Shown here one piece after another: positions 1-8,116 of a stretch of 64,000 nucleotides of DNA (the first letter of the stretch is position 1; each line of letters begins with the position of its first letter). The DNA comes from Afifellaceae bacterium (GTDB lineage Bacteria; Pseudomonadota; Alphaproteobacteria; Rhizobiales; Afifellaceae). Both the position numbers and the translations under genes were made by a program. A model generated the notes under the pieces. That model was not told where the DNA came from. It was given only the letters and a program-made list of their open reading frames with translations, and searched no databases. The stretch is taken from positions 119,735-183,734 of the forward strand of contig JANQRH010000029.1 of NCBI GenBank assembly GCA_028284625.1, read 5' to 3'.

Positions 1-105
1 GCATCCGACGTTCCGGTCTATCGGCCCGGCGATCTGGTCAAGCCGGCGACGGTTCGCGCATGGCTCACGCTGGCGGAGCAGGAACGCGCCGTCGCCGCCG
101 GTTAG
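1..105 (+). CDS. C-terminal end of an unidentified protein (partial)
   Basis: An open frame runs in from the left edge and stops at TAG 103-105, giving 34 residues that end in LAEQERAVAAG. The next gene starts 11 bases later at 116, and its likely Shine-Dalgarno (AGGTG) overlaps this stop, so the two are probably co-transcribed. By position it could be a partner of the ABC protein that follows, but the visible fragment carries no motif I recognise and no function can be assigned. Confidence 0.5.
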   Translation, partial: ASDVPVYRPGDLVKPATVRAWLTLAEQERAVAAG

Positions 106-115
106 GTGCATCGTC

Positions 116-1702
116 ATGCCGGTCCTGTGGACCCGCCGGCGGCTGGCGCAATTGGCGGGCCTTGCCGCCTTGGGCGCGCTGCAAGCAGGCTTCGCGCTGG
201 TCGTGGCCATGGCCGGAAGCCGTCTCCTTGCCGGTGGAGGCGCAGAGTTTGGCCAGTCGCGGCTGATGCTGGTCTTGGCGGGAGCCACGCTCGGCCTTCT
301 CGGACTGCGCGTCCTGCAGCGCCGCTATGCTGAGGCCTTTGCGCTTGGCTATGTCGCGGAGCTACGCAGCGCCTTCATCAGCCACGTCATTCGTCTGCCG
401 GCCGATGCGAGGGAGATGCGCATCGGTCTCGTCATGACGCGGGTGGTGAACGATTTATCGGCAATCAAGCTGTGGTTGGCGAGCGGGCTGGTGGCGATGA
501 TCGTGGCTGCGGCTATGCTGACCACGATCGCCGCCGGGCTGGTTTTCCTCGACCCGCAGATGGCGGTCGCCTTGGTGTTTGCTGTCGGGCTTTGGTGTTT
601 GCCGGTGGTCGCCGGGCTCAAGCCGCTGGTCAGCCGCATTCGTGAAAGCCGCCGGCGGCGTGGTCGCATCGCCGCGCAGGCGGGTTCTGTCCTTGGCGCC
701 AGCCAAACGCTCTTGCTCCACGGGCGTCACGGCGCTTCGGTGCGTCGGATCGCAAGAACGGCCGTCAAGATGAACGCCGCCCTTGTCGGCCGGGCGACGT
801 TGTCCGGCTTGTTGCGGTCGAGCGGCGACGTGGTGTTCCCCGCCGTCGCCTTGCTGTTGACAAGCGGTATCCTCAGCTTCGGCAATGGCGCGTTGGATGC
901 GGAGGCGCTCGGTATTCTTGTGATGATAACGGGCCTCACCGCGGTGCAGCTCAATGCTGTGGCGCTCGGTCTGGAATATCGGCTGGCGCATAACGTAGCG
1001 CTGGCGCGCCTGCAGCAGGTGCTCAAGATCCCGGCAATTGCGCTCGATTCCGGCGACGCCGAGCTGAGCCGTCAGCGTGGGGGAAGGGCGCTTGGCGTGG
1101 AGGGCCTGCCGATCGGTGGCGCGTCGCGTGCCGTGTCGTTCACCGTCGAACAGGGCGAGACCGTCAGCCTGCAGGGCGTGACGGCGGCGGAGGCAAGCGA
1201 TCTCTTTTTGCAGATCGCGGGCCTCAAATCCCCTCGCGCCGGATCTGTCCGTATCGATGGGCAAGAACATTCAACCGTGTCGCCGCGCGACTGGTGGCGG
1301 GTGGTCACGCTTGTCAGCGATCGACTGCCGATGATTCGGGGCACGATCGGCGACAATGCGTGTCTCGGTGCTCCGACGTCCGTCGGTGCGGGAGAGCGGC
1401 TGCGGGTCCTTGAGCGCTTCGGTCTGACGGAAGAAATTGCCAACACGCAGCTCAACGAGCGGAACAGGTTGCATGCACCCGAGCAAGCCGCTGCGATCCG
1501 TGCTGCGCGGGCCGTGCTGCGCCGCGCCTCCATCGTGCTGATCGACGATGCGGCGTTGGCGGAGACTGCGCCAATCCTTGAGGCGCTCCTTGATGAGCTT
1601 GCCGCGTTGGGAGCCACCGTCGTGCTTTCGCCTGCTTGCGGGCGGCTCTCCGGGACATACCGGCGGATCGATCTATCCGCGCGGCTTGAGCGCGTCGCGT
1701 AG
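116..1702 (+). CDS. ABC transporter-like protein with a degenerate ATPase domain
   Basis: This 528-residue protein has the outline of an ABC half-transporter. Hydrophobic segments lie around residues 11-40, 50-62, 120-165 and 238-285, and a nucleotide-binding-domain-like region follows from about 325. The ATPase motifs are eroded. The P-loop position reads GVTAAEAS (354-361) with no GKS/T, no LSGGQ signature lies before the Walker-B-like SIVLIDDA (472-479, no catalytic Glu), and the H-loop position reads LSPACG. In the ABC family such domains bind ATP poorly and work with an active partner, which may be the truncated upstream gene. The reading frame is intact, so it is not an obvious pseudogene. 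Substrate unknown. Confidence 0.7.
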   Translation: MPVLWTRRRLAQLAGLAALGALQAGFALVVAMAGSRLLAGGGAEFGQSRLMLVLAGATLGLLGLRVLQRRYAEAFALGYVAELRSAFISHVIRLPADAREMRIGLVMTRVVNDLSAIKLWLASGLVAMIVAAAMLTTIAAGLVFLDPQMAVALVFAVGLWCLPVVAGLKPLVSRIRESRRRRGRIAAQAGSVLGASQTLLLHGRHGASVRRIARTAVKMNAALVGRATLSGLLRSSGDVVFPAVALLLTSGILSFGNGALDAEALGILVMITGLTAVQLNAVALGLEYRLAHNVALARLQQVLKIPAIALDSGDAELSRQRGGRALGVEGLPIGGASRAVSFTVEQGETVSLQGVTAAEASDLFLQIAGLKSPRAGSVRIDGQEHSTVSPRDWWRVVTLVSDRLPMIRGTIGDNACLGAPTSVGAGERLRVLERFGLTEEIANTQLNERNRLHAPEQAAAIRAARAVLRRASIVLIDDAALAETAPILEALLDELAALGATVVLSPACGRLSGTYRRIDLSARLERVA

Positions 1703-1708
1703 CTTGCC

Positions 1709-2482
1709 CTAGTTCAGCCCGTCTAGCACCGTCTTCTCGTCATCCGGTGACAGCGGCTCGCCAGCGCCGACCGCGGTCAGATAGGCGTCGAGCGATTCCA
1801 GCGACGACGCAGGCGCGTAGCCGTCATTGTTTTGGTCGGCCACGACGGCGAATTGGAGCTCCCACGCAGCCGCCGGCCGGCAGGCGACAGCGACGACGGT
1901 CGAAGTGTCGGCGTGATCGACCTCGAACTCGCGGCAGACGGCGCCGTCCGCGTCGCGATAGGTCGCGATGGCGCGGAAGCGGTCGCCGGCGCCGATATTG
2001 CTCTCATCACCGGCCGGGATTGTGTTCAAAGCAGCGACCAGTCCGGCCTGTTCCAGGTTCGCCACCCGCAGGCCGGGAGGCGTGTCGGTCCAATAGGTTG
2101 CGATGAGGAACCCGGCTGCCGTCCCCATCACAAGGGCAACGGAGGCGGCGATGGGCATGTCCCAGCGGGCGAAGCCGGCCGACAGGCCGTGGCGGCGGCG
2201 TGCCGCCAACGAGACAATTGTCGCGTCGTCGGCCGATGATGCTTGCTCAGCCTTATCCACCATGGCGGCGATATTGGCGCTGAGCGCTGCCGGCACCGGT
2301 TCGTTCAGAAGCGGTGCCAGCGCTGCCTTGGCGCGCACGCGGCTTTCAGCCAAGCGCGCGACGCGGTCGGCGAGATCGCCATCCGCCTCCATCTGGCGCT
2401 CCAAAGCTGCGCGCTGATCGGGTTCCAGCTCGCCGTCGGCATAGGCGATGATGATCTCATCGCTGAAATGCGTTGTCGTCAT
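1709..2482 (-). CDS. anti-sigma factor, single membrane span
   Basis: A 257-residue protein with an N-terminal cytoplasmic part containing AYADGELEPDQ, typical of anti-sigma factors. One hydrophobic segment lies near residues 108-128 (ASVALVMGTAAGFLIATYW) and a periplasmic C-terminal domain follows. It lacks the HxxxCxxC zinc motif of ZAS-type anti-sigmas. Its ATG (2480-2482) overlaps the TGA of the upstream ECF sigma gene, and a GTG one codon earlier is an alternative, so the two genes are translationally coupled. It is inferred to hold the sigma factor inactive until an envelope signal arrives. It ends six bases from the convergent ABC gene. Confidence 0.85.
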   Translation of the reverse strand: MTTTHFSDEIIIAYADGELEPDQRAALERQMEADGDLADRVARLAESRVRAKAALAPLLNEPVPAALSANIAAMVDKAEQASSADDATIVSLAARRRHGLSAGFARWDMPIAASVALVMGTAAGFLIATYWTDTPPGLRVANLEQAGLVAALNTIPAGDESNIGAGDRFRAIATYRDADGAVCREFEVDHADTSTVVAVACRPAAAWELQFAVVADQNNDGYAPASSLESLDAYLTAVGAGEPLSPDDEKTVLDGLN

Positions 2483-3012
2483 CACATCAAGCCTTTCTGA
2501 TCTTCAGAACGCTTGGTCGGCGTATCTATTCCCAGCTGATCGACAAGTTTTCGCCGCGCTCGCGCCAATCGGCTCATGATCGTTCCGACCGGTACGCTGA
2601 GAACATCAGCGGCTTCCCGGTAGGTAAGGTCCTCCACGCAGACCATGATCAGGACCTCGCGCTGGTCGTCGGGAAGGGTTGCGATCGCTTTCGCGGTGGC
2701 ATCCAGCGCCAGGCGCGCTTCCGTTGTGCGCTCGCCGTCCTGGCCGACCAGAAAATGCGCATCCGCTACGTCGATGCGCGGGCCTTCGGTCTTCTGGCGC
2801 CGGGTCTGGTCGATCCAGGAATTGCGCAGGATGCGGAAAAGCCACGCGTCCAGGCGTGTGCCGGGCTGATAGCTGGCACGGGCCTGGAGGGCTTTTTCGC
2901 AGGTTGTCTGAACCAGATCGTCGGCGATATCACGGGATCGACACAACGCGATCGCAAAGCGCCTAAGATTGGGCAGCAACGCCACCAGCTCCTGGCTGAA
3001 CGCATCCGGCAT
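2482..3012 (-). CDS. ECF RNA polymerase sigma factor
   Basis: A 176-residue sigma-70 protein of ECF size. Region 2 is seen around residues 18-85 (FAIALCRSRDIADDLVQ, then DAWLFRILRNSWID). Region 4 is around 112-165 (LPDDQREVLIMVCVEDLTY, then SVPVGTIMSRLARARRKL), the helix-turn-helix that reads the -35 element. The linker is short and there is no extra C-terminal domain. It overlaps the anti-sigma gene at its end and faces a divergent secreted protease gene, with 121 bases between the two start codons. A GGAAT-N16-CGTTA element in that gap suggests that the sigma factor controls the protease. Confidence 0.92.
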   Translation of the reverse strand: MPDAFSQELVALLPNLRRFAIALCRSRDIADDLVQTTCEKALQARASYQPGTRLDAWLFRILRNSWIDQTRRQKTEGPRIDVADAHFLVGQDGERTTEARLALDATAKAIATLPDDQREVLIMVCVEDLTYREAADVLSVPVGTIMSRLARARRKLVDQLGIDTPTKRSEDQKGLM

Positions 3013-3053
3013 TAACCGTCACACTCCCGATCGACACATAGGTATCGCCAGTG

Positions 3054-3079
3054 GGAATAAAATCGACACAACACCGTTA
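3054..3079 (+). promoter_or_regulatory. candidate ECF sigma promoter for the S8 protease
   Basis: GGAAT at 3054-3058 and CGTTA at 3075-3079 are separated by 16 bases, close to the alphaproteobacterial ECF consensus GGAAC-N16/17-CGTT as I recall it. It reads towards the protease ATG at 3134, about 55 bases downstream. The assignment to the adjacent sigma factor is inference. Confidence 0.5.
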
Positions 3080-3133
3080 TCCTTCCCAGCAATTCAACGG
3101 CCGGCCGGCCAGGTGAGCGAAAGGGCGCAAGCC

Positions 3134-4609
3134 ATGCCTCAACACAAAACGGACGGGCAGGGACATTATTCCCTCGCTTCGCTCTTGGCGACGTTGCTGC
3201 TGGCGGCCTTGTTTCTTACCGTTGGGGCGGTCGTGCAAGCAGAGTTCGTCGGAACCAGTGTCGCGCTCGCCGACGATGATGACGATGACGACGGCGGCAG
3301 TGGCGGCGGCGGTGGCGGCGGTGGTGGTTTCGGCGGCGGCGGCTCGGGCAGCTCCGGCGTGGGCGGTGGTGGGAGCGAAACGCGCCCGTTTCAGCGGCCG
3401 CGCGGCACGATCATCGACCTCTTCGGCACCGGCGAGCGCGCGGCGCCCCCCCGTCGGCAGCAGCCGCGCCGTGTTGCGCCTCTCCCGACATTCGCGCCGA
3501 GCGAAATCATTGCGGTGGGGCTCTCCGACGAGGATGTCGCCGCGCTCGTGGCGCGCGGCTACACGGTCATCGAACGCGGGCCGCTGGCGCAATTGTCGGA
3601 ATCGATCACGCGCTTTGAAGTCCCGAGCGGCACGTCGCTCGATGATGCGCGCGCGGAGATCGGCGCCCTTAACGTCGATGCCGTCACCGAGCTCAACCAT
3701 TTCTATCGCACCAGCACGGCCGATGATGAGGCGGGCGAGCCGATCGGCACTTGCGAAGGACTTGGTTGCGCGGAGAAGCAACTCATCGCCTGGCCATTCG
3801 GAAAGGCGGCAACGTGCGGCGCGGAGGCGCGCATCGGGTTGATCGATACGGGCATCAATCCCGATCATGAGACGTTCAAGGGCAGCCGGCTTGAGGTGCT
3901 GCCCATGCTGCCGGAGGAAGCACGGCAATCGGGGCGTCAGCACGGGACTGCCGTTGCAGCGATCCTGTTGGGGTCGACAGACGGCCGCGCGCCCGGCCTC
4001 CTGCCCGATGCGACGCTCATCGCCGTCGACGCGTTCTACCGCGCTGGAGGCAAGGATGTCCGCAGCGACGCCTATACGGTGGTGAAGGCGCTGGACATGC
4101 TGGTCGATCGCGATGTGTCGATCATCAATCTGAGTTTCGCCGGCCCCGACAATGATGTGCTGGAGGCCATGGTCGCACGCGTGGCGGAGCGCGGCACTGT
4201 CATGGTAGCTGCGGCGGGAAACCGTGGTCCCAAGGCGGCACCGGCCTATCCGGCCGCTTATCCCGACGTGGTCGCGGTCACGGCGGTCAACCGGAACAAG
4301 AAGGTCTATAGGCGCGCCGGACGTGGCGACCATATCGATGTCGCGGCGCCGGGTGTCGAAGTCTGGACTGCCGCATCAGTGCGCGGCGTGCGAACCAAGA
4401 CAGGCACGTCCTACGCCGTGCCGTTCGTCACAGCGACCGTTGCTTTGATGGAGCACGGCCTCGGCCTCAAGGGCCATGACGCGATCGTTGCTGAGCTGGC
4501 AGAGCGCGCGCTCGATCTCGGCGAGCCCGGCAAGGACGAGGTTTACGGGCATGGCCTGGTGCAGGCGCAGGATTTGTGCGGCACGCCGGCTGCGCGCGAA
4601 TCCGGCTAG
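3134..4609 (+). CDS. secreted subtilisin-like serine peptidase (S8 family)
   Basis: A 491-residue protease. The chosen ATG is followed by a signal-like hydrophobic segment (about residues 13-35), then seven consecutive Asp and a long Gly/Ser-rich tract (about 47-80). The subtilase domain begins near 225. The triad is visible as Asp238 in LIDTGINPDHE, His270 in RQHGTAVAA and Ser426 in TGTSYAVP. The oxyanion Asn363 lies in AAAGNRG. Residues about 125-195 may be an I9-like inhibitory propeptide. An in-frame GTG at 3113 is an alternative start. The gene is divergent from an ECF sigma/anti-sigma pair, so it probably acts outside the membrane in the same stress response, either as regulator or as output. 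Confidence 0.88.
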   Translation: MPQHKTDGQGHYSLASLLATLLLAALFLTVGAVVQAEFVGTSVALADDDDDDDGGSGGGGGGGGGFGGGGSGSSGVGGGGSETRPFQRPRGTIIDLFGTGERAAPPRRQQPRRVAPLPTFAPSEIIAVGLSDEDVAALVARGYTVIERGPLAQLSESITRFEVPSGTSLDDARAEIGALNVDAVTELNHFYRTSTADDEAGEPIGTCEGLGCAEKQLIAWPFGKAATCGAEARIGLIDTGINPDHETFKGSRLEVLPMLPEEARQSGRQHGTAVAAILLGSTDGRAPGLLPDATLIAVDAFYRAGGKDVRSDAYTVVKALDMLVDRDVSIINLSFAGPDNDVLEAMVARVAERGTVMVAAAGNRGPKAAPAYPAAYPDVVAVTAVNRNKKVYRRAGRGDHIDVAAPGVEVWTAASVRGVRTKTGTSYAVPFVTATVALMEHGLGLKGHDAIVAELAERALDLGEPGKDEVYGHGLVQAQDLCGTPAARESG

Positions 4610-4621
4610 TGGAGCGAATGG

Positions 4622-5860
4622 TCACAGATCCTTCTCCGCAAGCTCACGGAAATCGTCGGGGACGGAGCCGGAGGCGTTGAACACGACGGACCCGTAACCG
4701 ACGGCCTCGCGGCCAAACCGGTTGCGTATCGCATCAACGGCACGATCGGCCATCCAGCGTGCCGCACCTCGCCCCGCGCCGGGCCGGCGTTTTTCATCCG
4801 CCAGGCCGAGCGGCAGCTCAAGCTGGAGGTCGGCTTGCGTCTCAAGCTGCGAGACGGAAATCGCCAGAAGCGAGATCGTTTCCTCGGCCGGGTGATCGCG
4901 AAGGGCGGTGCACACCAGCTCCTCGGCGACCTCGGCAAGGATCGCCGTGGCGGAGATCGGCGCGGGAAGCGTTACGGAGCGGGTGACGGCGCGCAAATCG
5001 GCGAAGCGGACGCGAACGGTCACGGTGCGGCCGCAGCGGTCCTTGGCGCGGAGCCGCCCGCCAATGCGGTCGGCCAGGTGGCGCAAGGTGGGGCGGTAGA
5101 CAAACGACGTCGCCGGCTTGCGGCCGATAGCGGATTGCGCGCCGGCTGATCGCGCGCGGCGTCGCGTCGTGATCGGACGCGGGTCGCGGTTCCAGGCAAG
5201 CGCCGCCAGTTTGCCGCCGACGGCGCGGCCAAGCAGCCGTTCCAGGGACCTGGCGGAGGTTTCCGCCAATTGCCCTATCGTGGTGACGCCCTTCTCGGCG
5301 AGCCGTGCCTTGGTGACCGGGCCGACGCCCCACATCAGCTCAACGGGGAGGCCGTGCAGGAAATCGAGCTCGCTGTTCGGATCAACCACGACCAGCCCGT
5401 CGGGCTTGGCGACCTGTGATGCGATCTTGGCCAGATGCTTGGTGCGCGCCACGCCAAGCGAGATCGGCAGGCCAAGCTCTTCGCGCACGCGACAGCGGAT
5501 AGTCCTGGCGATCTCATCCGGCGGGCCGAAAAGATGCGTGCAGCCGGCGACATCAGCGAAGGCTTCGTCGATCGAAATCCGCTCCACAAGCGGCGTGTAG
5601 TCGCCGAGCACGCCGATCGCGGCGTCACCGAGCCGCTGGTATTCATCGAAATGGCCGCTGACAAAAACGAGCCCGGGGCAGAGTTCGCGGGCGCGCCGCC
5701 CAGGCATCCCGCCATAAACGCCGAACGCCTTGGCCTCATAGGACGCGGCGAGCACGACCCCGCCGCCGACCGCGATGGGTTTGTCGCGTAGCGACGGATC
5801 GAGCAATTGCTCAACGGAGGCGTAGAAGGCGTCCAGGTCCGCATGGAGGATGGTGGCCAT
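4622..5860 (-). CDS. dinB: DNA polymerase IV, Y family
   Basis: A 412-residue error-prone translesion polymerase. The N-terminal palm motif HADLDAFYASVEQ carries the first metal-binding Asp, and SIDEAF (about residue 96) carries the catalytic Asp-Glu pair. GVGPVTKARLAEKGVTTIGQL is the helix-hairpin-helix thumb, and a little-finger domain follows. ATG lies at 5858-5860. A GAAC-N7-GAAC box sits about 60 bases upstream, which is the SOS operator form of this bacterial group, so LexA control is likely. The gene converges on the protease gene with a 12-base gap and appears to be monocistronic. Confidence 0.95.
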   Translation of the reverse strand: MATILHADLDAFYASVEQLLDPSLRDKPIAVGGGVVLAASYEAKAFGVYGGMPGRRARELCPGLVFVSGHFDEYQRLGDAAIGVLGDYTPLVERISIDEAFADVAGCTHLFGPPDEIARTIRCRVREELGLPISLGVARTKHLAKIASQVAKPDGLVVVDPNSELDFLHGLPVELMWGVGPVTKARLAEKGVTTIGQLAETSARSLERLLGRAVGGKLAALAWNRDPRPITTRRRARSAGAQSAIGRKPATSFVYRPTLRHLADRIGGRLRAKDRCGRTVTVRVRFADLRAVTRSVTLPAPISATAILAEVAEELVCTALRDHPAEETISLLAISVSQLETQADLQLELPLGLADEKRRPGAGRGAARWMADRAVDAIRNRFGREAVGYGSVVFNASGSVPDDFRELAEKDL

Positions 5861-5921
5861 CGCGTCCCTGGCTGCCCGTCTTTCCTGCCTGAAGATGGTC
5901 CCAACGTATGTTTAGCGTGAA

Positions 5922-5936
5922 GAACATAAAGAGAAC
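5922..5936 (-). promoter_or_regulatory. LexA (SOS) box upstream of dinB
   Basis: The plus strand reads GAAC (5922-5925), seven bases, GAAC (5933-5936), which is GTTC-N7-GTTC in the direction of dinB. This direct-repeat architecture is the known alphaproteobacterial LexA site. All eight fixed positions match, and the location 62 bases before the dinB ATG fits repression of that promoter. Confidence 0.85.
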
Positions 5937-6018
5937 AAACCAACGCGATTGTCAAGATGGCTTTGCAGAGTGGAAGTCGCAATCTTCCAGCCGATGGCTT
6001 GCGTGTGTCGGACAATAG

Positions 6019-6051
6019 AAAGCACCGACCGGGCACCGTGGCCGGTGCTTT
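6019..6051 (-). terminator. hairpin terminator after the cytochrome P460 gene
   Basis: AAAGCACCG (6019-6027) and CGGTGCTTT (6043-6051) are perfect 9-base complements around a 15-base loop. The element lies about 70 bases after the end of the leftward P460 gene and before dinB. The tail after the stem is only moderately T-rich on the minus strand. Confidence 0.65.
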
Positions 6052-6117
6052 CCGCGGTGTCGCAGGCGATGCGCCGGCGCTACGGACTTGCCGGACGCGC
6101 TGCCTGCTGGAGGGCCG

Positions 6118-6666
6118 TTACAGGCGGTCGGTGGTGAAGAGCATGTCTTCACCGGCACCCATGTGGCAGGGGATGCACCCAGCGTCGGCGCCCTTGCCGA
6201 CCAGGCCGGCGAGCTTGCGCCCAGCCGGGTTCTGATCGAGAGAGCCGTCGGGGAAATATTTGACCCAGAACCAGTTGCCGGTCTCCGAGTCGTAGCCGTC
6301 GGCGCGCCGGAACATCACGGTGATGGCGGCGAGGTGGTCGGATGGATTGTTGGCGACCTCCTCTAGCGAGACGCCTTCCGGCCCGTAATTGCGCTTCACC
6401 ACAACGGTCCCCGTATGCCCGCCGACGGTGATTTCGTCGTAGAGCGTCTCCAGCATGAAACCGTGCGGCTCAAGCCCTTCATAGGGCCGCGTCAGGATCT
6501 TGTCGGGGCCGGCGAGTCGTGCCTCGTTCAGCACCGTCCACAGATCGGCGGCGTAGGCGATGTCGTCGTCGGAGCCGAAGGGCGGGTCCTGGCTGAGCGC
6601 CGTGCCGGTAGCGAACAGGGCAGCCGCCGCGCCGGCAATCAATCCGATCCGAAGCGTTCTTTTCAT
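6118..6666 (-). CDS. exported cytochrome P460-family protein
   Basis: A 182-residue protein that begins MKRTLRIGLIAGAAAALF, a clear signal peptide ending near SQD. It has one CxxCH haem-c site (CIPCH, near residue 165) close to the C-terminus, preceded by GNWFWVKYFPDGS, which fits the cytochrome P460 fold. P460 proteins are periplasmic monohaem proteins; some oxidise hydroxylamine and others bind NO or hydrogen peroxide, so the substrate is open. An upstream in-frame start (6720) exists, but this ATG gives the signal peptide and follows an AAGGAGG ribosome site. A GTAACC-N16-CGTA promoter lies upstream, which ties it to the neighbouring SigF factor. Confidence 0.82.
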   Translation of the reverse strand: MKRTLRIGLIAGAAAALFATGTALSQDPPFGSDDDIAYAADLWTVLNEARLAGPDKILTRPYEGLEPHGFMLETLYDEITVGGHTGTVVVKRNYGPEGVSLEEVANNPSDHLAAITVMFRRADGYDSETGNWFWVKYFPDGSLDQNPAGRKLAGLVGKGADAGCIPCHMGAGEDMLFTTDRL

Positions 6667-6747
6667 GGGGCATGTCCTCCTTGGTCCTGCGGCCGCGCGT
6701 TCGTCTTCGGCACCCGTCATATCGGGCGCCGTCAGCCTTGGTGTGGT

Positions 6748-6773
6748 TACGCTTGGGTCGGGAAAAAGGTTAC
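6748..6773 (-). promoter_or_regulatory. candidate SigF-type promoter for the P460 gene
   Basis: Read on the minus strand, GTAACC (6773-6768) is followed after exactly 16 bases by CGTA (6751-6748). As I recall, the Caulobacter SigF consensus is GTAACC-N16-CGAA. A second GTAACC (6750-6745) follows directly. The -35 overlaps the end of the nrsF gene, and the promoter reads into the P460 gene. Confidence 0.6.
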
Positions 6774-7441
6774 GGACGTGGTAGGCCGGCCCGGCGCGCT
6801 AGGCCCCAATTGAGCAGGCGTGCGCCATTCCAGCTCGCCAGCGCTGAGATGAGCGCCACGCTGCCAAACTGCCAGATGAGCACCATGAGGCTGGCGTCCT
6901 GCTGGTGGAAAAGGCGCAGGCCGAAATTGCCCAAAGCCGCGGCGGCGAGCGCGCCAAGGGCCATCGTCAGGTGAGGCGCCAGCGGTGCGCCACGTCTCAG
7001 CATCAGCACCATGACAACAGCCGGCACGAAGCCGACCAGCGCGATGGCGGGCAGGCAGATCCAGTCCGGATAGAAGCGCAGGCCGTCCGCGCCCGGTTGC
7101 AGCCAGGCGCGCAGGCAGCCGTCTCCGAGGCTCGCCAACCACAAGGCCAGCGGCGGGATCGGAAGTGCCGCAACCCAAACGCTCCGGCCGGGGACAATGA
7201 GATAGAACGCGGCGAAGGCGGCAGCGATTGCAGTCAGAAACGCGGCGGCCTGCTCAATCGCGAAGCGCGACTCCATGAGCTTCATCGCCAGGTCGTCGCG
7301 CGGCGAGACAAGCATGACCACAAGCGCCACGGCCGGAAGTGCTGCCGCCATCCAGTAGCCGGCGCGCTTCGACGGGGGCGGAAGCCGGTCAACGGGCGTG
7401 GCGGCGGCGGTCAGGCGACGAATGAGGTCGTTCGTTTCCAA
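6770..7441 (-). CDS. NrsF-type multi-span anti-sigma factor
   Basis: A 223-residue integral membrane protein with about six hydrophobic spans (roughly residues 28-45, 62-82, 88-105, 128-148, 158-176 and 186-205). Its N-terminal NDLIRRLTAAATPVDRLPPP resembles the cytoplasmic tail of the NrsF/DUF1109 family. Known members bind and silence SigF-type ECF factors at the inner membrane. It starts 10 bases after the sigma gene stop, probably at TTG 7441 with a GAGGGA ribosome site. Pairing with the adjacent SigF-like gene supports the call. Confidence 0.85.
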   Translation of the reverse strand: METNDLIRRLTAAATPVDRLPPPSKRAGYWMAAALPAVALVVMLVSPRDDLAMKLMESRFAIEQAAAFLTAIAAAFAAFYLIVPGRSVWVAALPIPPLALWLASLGDGCLRAWLQPGADGLRFYPDWICLPAIALVGFVPAVVMVLMLRRGAPLAPHLTMALGALAAAALGNFGLRLFHQQDASLMVLIWQFGSVALISALASWNGARLLNWGLARRAGLPRP

Positions 7442-7451
7442 CTCGCTTCCC

Positions 7452-8096
7452 TCAGCCCAATGCGGCGCGCAGGTTCTTCATGGCGCGGTGCACGGCGACC
7501 TTCAGCGCGCCGACGCTCATGCTCGTGGCCGCGGCGGCTTCCTTCAGCGACATTTCGCGGAGTTTCAGCATCTCAATAGCCGTGCGTTGGCCTTTCGGCA
7601 GCTTGCGGATCGCTTGGTGCAGCGCTTCAGGGTCGCCGTAAACGTCCGCGGGTGTATACGTTTCCGCGCCCCAAAAGGTTTCGTCAAATCGCTCCACTGC
7701 GACCTCGTGCGCCGACCTCCGAACGCTCCGCCGCGCCGCATCCGCCACGCGGTTTCGCGCGATCGCCATCAGCCACGGGAGAAACGGACGCGCCGGATCG
7801 TAGGTGGCGCGCGCATTGTGGAGCGACACCAATATCTCCTGAACGATATCCTCGGCGTCCTGTGCGGGCATCGCGCCGCAGCGCCGACGCACGACGCGGC
7901 GCAGGAGGGGCAAGAGGGTGGTGAGCAGCTCACGATACGACGCGGCGTCGCCGTCTTGCGCCTGCCGCATGAGGCTCGACAGGCGCTCCGCGTCGCTTTT
8001 GCTGTGGCCGGTCGCTTGCACGCGAGCGGCTGACCCGCCGCCAGTGTCGGCCGCGGGCGTGTCGTCAATCTCACGTCGCGCGGACATAGTCCGCAT
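7452..8096 (-). CDS. SigF-like ECF sigma factor
   Basis: A 214-residue ECF sigma factor. Region 2 is seen in AEDIVQEILVSLHNARATYD and PFLPWLMAIARNRVADAARR. Region 4 is in LPKGQRTAIEMLKLREMSLK and SMSVGALKVAVHRAMKNLR. An N-terminal stretch of about 35 polar residues precedes region 2. ATG at 8096 follows a TGAGGAGAAC ribosome site. In alphaproteobacteria this sigma/NrsF pair answers metal, hypochlorite or other oxidant stress. The downstream P460 gene with a SigF-type promoter is a likely target. A 17-base palindrome lies just upstream. Confidence 0.9.
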   Translation of the reverse strand: MRTMSARREIDDTPAADTGGGSAARVQATGHSKSDAERLSSLMRQAQDGDAASYRELLTTLLPLLRRVVRRRCGAMPAQDAEDIVQEILVSLHNARATYDPARPFLPWLMAIARNRVADAARRSVRRSAHEVAVERFDETFWGAETYTPADVYGDPEALHQAIRKLPKGQRTAIEMLKLREMSLKEAAAATSMSVGALKVAVHRAMKNLRAALG

Positions 8097-8116
8097 GTTC
8101 TCCTCAGGCCCTCTCA

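Noticed and set aside
455..1270. Long minus-strand frame opposite the ABC-like gene
   Set aside because: Composition is Arg/His-rich with no domain pattern, as expected for the antisense of a high-GC gene; the plus-strand frame has clear membrane segments.
3077..4333. 418-codon minus-strand frame opposite the S8 protease
   Set aside because: No recognisable motifs, and the opposite frame contains the complete catalytic triad.
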